7,095 nucleotides of DNA, taken from NCBI GenBank assembly GCA_028705545.1, contig JAQWDG010000094.1, forward strand, positions 1 to 7,095. The letters run 5' to 3'. The notes beneath the pieces are model-generated. The model was not told where the DNA came from and searched no databases. It saw nothing but the letters and a program-made list of their open reading frames with translations. Each line of letters starts with the position of its first letter. The stretch's first letter is position 1. Positions 4,714 to 7,095 of the stretch are shown here, one piece after another. Both the position numbers and the translations under genes were made by a program. The stretch comes from Methanoregula sp. Lineage in GTDB: Archaea > Halobacteriota > Methanomicrobia > Methanomicrobiales > Methanospirillaceae.

Positions 4714-5112
4714 ATGGTAAAACTCACCGCTGAGATCAAAGAGTCCCTTGCCGGGACAAAACTCGTGTACTTTGCAACCGCCTCGAAGTCGGGCATCCCA
4801 AACGCCGTCCCTATCGGGGCGTTCAAGCTCCTGGACGACGAGACCCTGCTCGTCTCGGACCAGTACTTCAACAAGACGCTTGCAAACCTCAAAGAAAACC
4901 CGCACGCCGGCATCACCTGGTGGGGCGAGAAGGGCGGCTTCCAGGTCAAGGGGACCACCACCATCCACACCAACGACGAAATCTTTAAACAGGACGCGGC
5001 CTGGGTAAAAGGAATCAAGGCCACGCTTATCGCAAAGTCCGCGATCGTTGTAAAGATCACCGACGTCTTCCAGGTAAAGCCCGGGCCGGGCGCGGGATCG
5101 AAGATCCTCTAA
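4714..5112 (+). CDS. Pyridoxamine 5'-phosphate oxidase-like flavin-binding protein
   Basis: The 132-residue protein has the split beta-barrel fold of PNPOx-like flavoproteins, which bind FMN (some bind F420) as dimers. It shows LVYFATASKSGIPNAVPIGAF (the T/S-x-x-G-x-P-N-x-x-P motif, about 18-37), then strand LLVSDQYFNKTLANLKENP (45-63), where K54-T55 is the usual flavin-phosphate contact, then a barrel strand GGFQVKGTTTIHT (74-86) and a final strand IVVKITDVFQVKPG. It is near the usual length for small single-domain archaeal members. Whether it is an oxidoreductase or flavin carrier cannot be said, and true PNP oxidase activity is unlikely for so short a protein. Start supported by GGAGG at 4700-4704. 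The following RNase III-like gene begins 100 bases on without a clear promoter. Confidence 0.85.
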   Translation: MVKLTAEIKESLAGTKLVYFATASKSGIPNAVPIGAFKLLDDETLLVSDQYFNKTLANLKENPHAGITWWGEKGGFQVKGTTTIHTNDEIFKQDAAWVKGIKATLIAKSAIVVKITDVFQVKPGPGAGSKIL

Positions 5113-5135
5113 ACCATTTTTACCGGACAACCGCC

Positions 5136-5164
5136 CCGGGTAAAACCCGGCAGCATTCCGGAAT
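5136..5164. repeat. Hairpin and 10-bp palindrome between the flavin and RNase III-like genes
   Basis: CCGGGT (5136-5141) pairs with ACCCGG (5145-5150) around AAA, and ATTCCGGAAT (5155-5164) is a perfect palindrome. Only a T5 run (5117-5121) precedes them, so termination here is weak. The 5113-5212 spacer has no obvious TATA box, favouring read-through into the next gene or regulation at these sites. Confidence 0.45.
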
Positions 5165-5212
5165 CCCTGCAACACCCGTACCCCGCATCGCAGGTACCAG
5201 AGAGACACCACC

Positions 5213-5683
5213 ATGACCGACACCAGATCCCCAAATGAACTCGAAGCCGCAATCGGCTACCCGTTTTCCGACAAAGACCTCCTTTTAACCGCACTGACCC
5301 GCACGATGTACGCAAACGAACATAACGGCACGGCAGGAGGGAGCATGGACGCGCTTGCCACCGTGGGAGATGCCGTCCTCGGGACCGTGGTTGTCAGCCG
5401 GCTTTACGAGAACGGGACAAAGGACAAGGGCTCGCTGACACAGGGGAAGATCCTCGGCGTCAACCGGGACCGGACCCGGGCGTTTGCCACCACGTTCCGG
5501 CTCGAAGAGTACATCCGCTGGGGAAAAGGCGAGGAAAAAAACCGGGTCTGGCTCCAGGGAAACCAGGCATTCGACACCGCTTTTGAGGCGCTCATCGGGG
5601 CGGTATTCCTGGACGCGAAAAGGAGCGGCAAAGACGGCCTCGCGGTTGTCGGAAACCTTCTCGAACGGATTCACTTTTTTTAG
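5213..5683 (+). CDS. Stand-alone RNase III-like domain protein, first of tandem pair
   Basis: The 156 residues are one RNase III-type domain without the dsRNA-binding domain of bacterial enzymes. Helix 1 is canonical (IGYPFSDKDLLLTALT, 14-29, then YANEH), with Arg replacing the usual His of ALTH. The first catalytic block is MDALATVGDAV (45-55): against ERLEFLGD of E. coli RNase III, D53 (D45 there) is kept but E41 is Ala and E38 is Asp. The E65 position appears to be Lys. The second block is FDTAFEALIGAVFLD (120-134): E125 (E117) is kept, but Thr sits at the D114 position and Asp (D121) one residue earlier. TAFEAL and ALAxxGDA resemble bacterial Mini-III. It may be a Mini-III-like nuclease or a dsRNA-binding pseudoenzyme. 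The start has only a weak GAGAG upstream. The last codons TTT TTT TAG form a T7 tract. Confidence 0.85.
   Translation: MTDTRSPNELEAAIGYPFSDKDLLLTALTRTMYANEHNGTAGGSMDALATVGDAVLGTVVVSRLYENGTKDKGSLTQGKILGVNRDRTRAFATTFRLEEYIRWGKGEEKNRVWLQGNQAFDTAFEALIGAVFLDAKRSGKDGLAVVGNLLERIHFF
5675..5681 (+). terminator. T7 tract embedded in the 3' codons and stop of the first RNase III-like gene
   Basis: The two final Phe codons and the first base of TAG make a run of seven T (5675-5681). A T run of this length is an archaeal termination signal, so the coding sequence may carry its own terminator. Confidence 0.4.
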
Positions 5684-5712
5684 CTGAACGCTGCCGGGTT
5701 CCGGGACATTAA

Positions 5713-5772
5713 CATTATTAAAAAATATGCATACTCAGGAAAAATAATATACGCGTTACCAGCACGGGCTGG
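5713..5772 (+). promoter_or_regulatory. Promoter of the second RNase III-like gene, with hairpin abutting the ATG
   Basis: This AT-rich spacer has two TATA-like elements, TTAAAAAATATGC (about 5717-5729) and AATAATATACG (5744-5754). The first gives a leader of about 20-25 bases; the second gives a leaderless or near-leaderless transcript. CCAGC (5759-5763) and GCTGG (5768-5772) form a perfect 5-bp stem with a 4-base loop ending exactly at ATG 5773, which in the longer transcript could mask the start. There is no Shine-Dalgarno. Confidence 0.45.
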
Positions 5773-6249
5773 ATGGACGCGGGTGCAATGGACGACCATG
5801 CAGCATATAAAAATCTCGAAGACCGGATCGGGTACCGGTTCCACGACGCCGTAATCCTCGAATCGGCGCTTGCGAGCCGGGCCGCACATGCCGGCAACCC
5901 TTCGCAGACGATTGCCTGCACCGTGCCGCTCGCAGCCGTGGGGGACGCGGTGATCGATGCGGTGGTTGCCTGCCGGCTGTACGAGGAGTGGCAGGAGAGC
6001 GGACCGGTCCCCCCGGGCGATGCGGTCAAACAGGAATGGATCCGGTCGTTTGCGGAACAGGACCAGATTTCGCGCCATGTCAGGAGCCTGCGGGAACAGA
6101 GCCTCGAAGATATCTGGCGGACCGGAAAACGTCCGCCCGATATGGTGACCGAGGCCGTGATCGGCGCCGTCTTTGTCGATGCCGAACGCTACGGGAAAAA
6201 CGGGCTTGCCGCGGTGCGGGCCGTGCTTACCGGATGCGGGAACCCGTAA
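5773..6249 (+). CDS. Stand-alone RNase III-like domain protein, second of tandem pair
   Basis: This 158-residue paralogue of the upstream gene aligns end to end with it: LEDRIGYRFHDAVILESAL (15-33) for helix 1, VPLAAVGDAVIDAVVACRLY (51-70) for the first catalytic block, and PDMVTEAVIGAVFVDAERYGKNGLA for the last, matching FDTAFEALIGAVFLDAKRSGKDGLA. It is more eroded: D58 (D45 of E. coli) and E127 (E117) remain, but E38 and E41 are Pro and Ala by the same alignment, the D114 position is Val-114-like with Met (not Asp), and Asp is again one residue early (D123). The ALTH/YANEH part is lost. No dsRNA-binding domain. It is probably catalytically impaired or a partner subunit. Start is 5773 or the in-frame ATG 5788; neither has an SD. 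Its end overlaps the converging peptidase gene by 23 bp. Confidence 0.8.
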   Translation: MDAGAMDDHAAYKNLEDRIGYRFHDAVILESALASRAAHAGNPSQTIACTVPLAAVGDAVIDAVVACRLYEEWQESGPVPPGDAVKQEWIRSFAEQDQISRHVRSLREQSLEDIWRTGKRPPDMVTEAVIGAVFVDAERYGKNGLAAVRAVLTGCGNP

Positions 6250-7095
6250 GTGGACCGGTCGTTTTTATGGGAGCGGGGTCCGGGCAGTGCTCCTGAGCAA
6301 ACCGCACGAAAAAGAGCGCCAGCGCCACGATCGTCCGTTCGAGATCCGCGAGGTCAACGCTCTCGTTTGTCCCGTGGATCCGTGAACGGGCGGTGTCTTC
6401 TGCGCCCATAAGGACAAAACCGGCCTCCGGCGCTGCTGCGTGCAGGATTGAGAGGAGCGGGATCGAGCCGCCGCTTCCTTTTTCCCGGACCGGTCTCCCG
6501 AATGCGGCGGCAAGGGCCACTTTTGCCGCTGCCGTTGCCGGGTGGCCGGCCGGGCAGACAAAACCGGCCGAACGGGCGTTCTCGGTGACCTCCACCTTCG
6601 CACCCCACGGTGCGGCCCTGCGGAGGTGCTCCATGAGAAGCGCGATCTCCCGGCCCGGGTCTGCGTCCGGCGCAATGCGGAGGCTGACCTTTGCCCGGGC
6701 GACAGGGACAAGGATGTTTGCCGCACCGGCAACGGGCGGCGCATCGATCCCGATCACCGTTACTGCCGGCCCCGACCAGAGCCGGGCGCCGAGCGGGCCG
6801 GTGCCGGTCAGATCCACGCCATCGAGAATGCCCGCACCTTCCCGGAACGCTGCGGCCGGGTATTCTGCATCCGGCTGGACGGTCGAGACAAGGCCAGGGA
6901 CCGCCACGCGGCCGTCCGCATCGTAAAGCGAAGCAAGGATCCGTACAAGAGCCGCGAGCGCGTCCGGCGCTGCACCGCCAAACATCCCCGAGTGGACCGG
7001 GTGGTCGAGGGTGGAGACCTCAACCGTGCAGGCAGCCACGCCCCGCAGGCTGGTCGTAAGCGCCGGCTCTCCCGCGGAAAGGTTGCCGTTGTCGA
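6227..7095 (-). CDS. M20-family metallopeptidase (dipeptidase / ArgE-DapE type), C-terminal part
   Basis: About 288 C-terminal residues are visible; the N-terminus and first metal ligands lie beyond the right edge. M20 enzymes are two-zinc cytoplasmic amidohydrolases that cleave dipeptides or N-acyl amino acids. Family marks are NLSAGEPALTTSLRG at the window edge, then DHPVHSGMFGGAAPDAL leading into the dimerisation (lid) domain, RIAPDADPG (the usual R.xP/D element), GSGGSIPLL, and near the end SRIHGTNESVDLADLERTI, whose His is the expected late metal ligand. The arrangement HSGxFGG...GGSIP...HGxNE suggests the dipeptidase branch (PepV/CNDP-like) more than DapE, with moderate confidence. The GTG at 7039 is internal and not the start. 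Stop TAA at 6229-6227 lies inside the end of the converging RNase III-like gene; GC content is high throughout. Confidence 0.88.
   Translation of the reverse strand, partial: DNGNLSAGEPALTTSLRGVAACTVEVSTLDHPVHSGMFGGAAPDALAALVRILASLYDADGRVAVPGLVSTVQPDAEYPAAAFREGAGILDGVDLTGTGPLGARLWSGPAVTVIGIDAPPVAGAANILVPVARAKVSLRIAPDADPGREIALLMEHLRRAAPWGAKVEVTENARSAGFVCPAGHPATAAAKVALAAAFGRPVREKGSGGSIPLLSILHAAAPEAGFVLMGAEDTARSRIHGTNESVDLADLERTIVALALFFVRFAQEHCPDPAPIKTTGPLTGSRIR

Noticed and set aside
4633..5223. 196-codon complementary frame over the flavin-barrel gene
   Set aside because: It covers a clear PNPOx-like gene and the promoters on either side; no family features.
6393..6926. Plus-strand frame opposite the M20 peptidase
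   Set aside because: Antisense shadow of a well-marked peptidase; Ala/Arg/Pro-rich with no motifs.

Overview
The window is archaeal DNA. The two strongest markers are a ribosomal protein S17e gene (complement 535-726, a family bacteria lack) and a two-repeat TATA-binding protein (1003-1557). GC-rich coding sequence, T-tract terminators and archaeal-type promoters support this. The gene content and the codon and intergenic style fit a methanogen of the Methanomicrobiales, perhaps Methanoregula-like. That placement is an inference; no gene here is diagnostic of methanogenesis.

Layout. Bases 1-173 (complement) hold the apparent start of an unidentified gene that leaves the left edge and has only a CTG start behind a good Shine-Dalgarno. 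Bases 174-534 are non-coding but rich in inverted repeats: an RNA-like block at 297-413 and a terminator cluster behind rps17e at 425-522. rps17e and tbp are divergent across 727-1002, which carries a 12-bp palindrome and competing hairpins. Downstream of tbp and its triple T-tract terminator is an orphan 154-residue protein (1755-2219) with its own promoter and a dyad near the predicted transcription start. On the complement strand a Fic-domain AMPylase (3111-4163) is followed by an isochorismatase-like cysteine hydrolase (2482-3030). An exact 12-bp x3 tandem repeat lies between them. Divergent from Fic are a small secreted six-cysteine protein (4381-4671), a flavin split-barrel protein of the PNPOx type (4714-5112) and two tandem stand-alone RNase III-like proteins (5213-5683, 5773-6249). 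The last converges on and overlaps by 23 bp the 3' part of an M20-family metallopeptidase gene (complement 6227 to beyond 7095).

How the genes fit together. rps17e and tbp are housekeeping genes sharing a divergent control region. Fic and the hydrolase may form one transcript. The most unusual content is the RNase III pair. Both keep the fold motifs but have lost most classical acidic catalytic residues, and both place an Asp one residue earlier than the classical site. No integrated element, CRISPR array, tRNA, rRNA or insertion sequence was seen.
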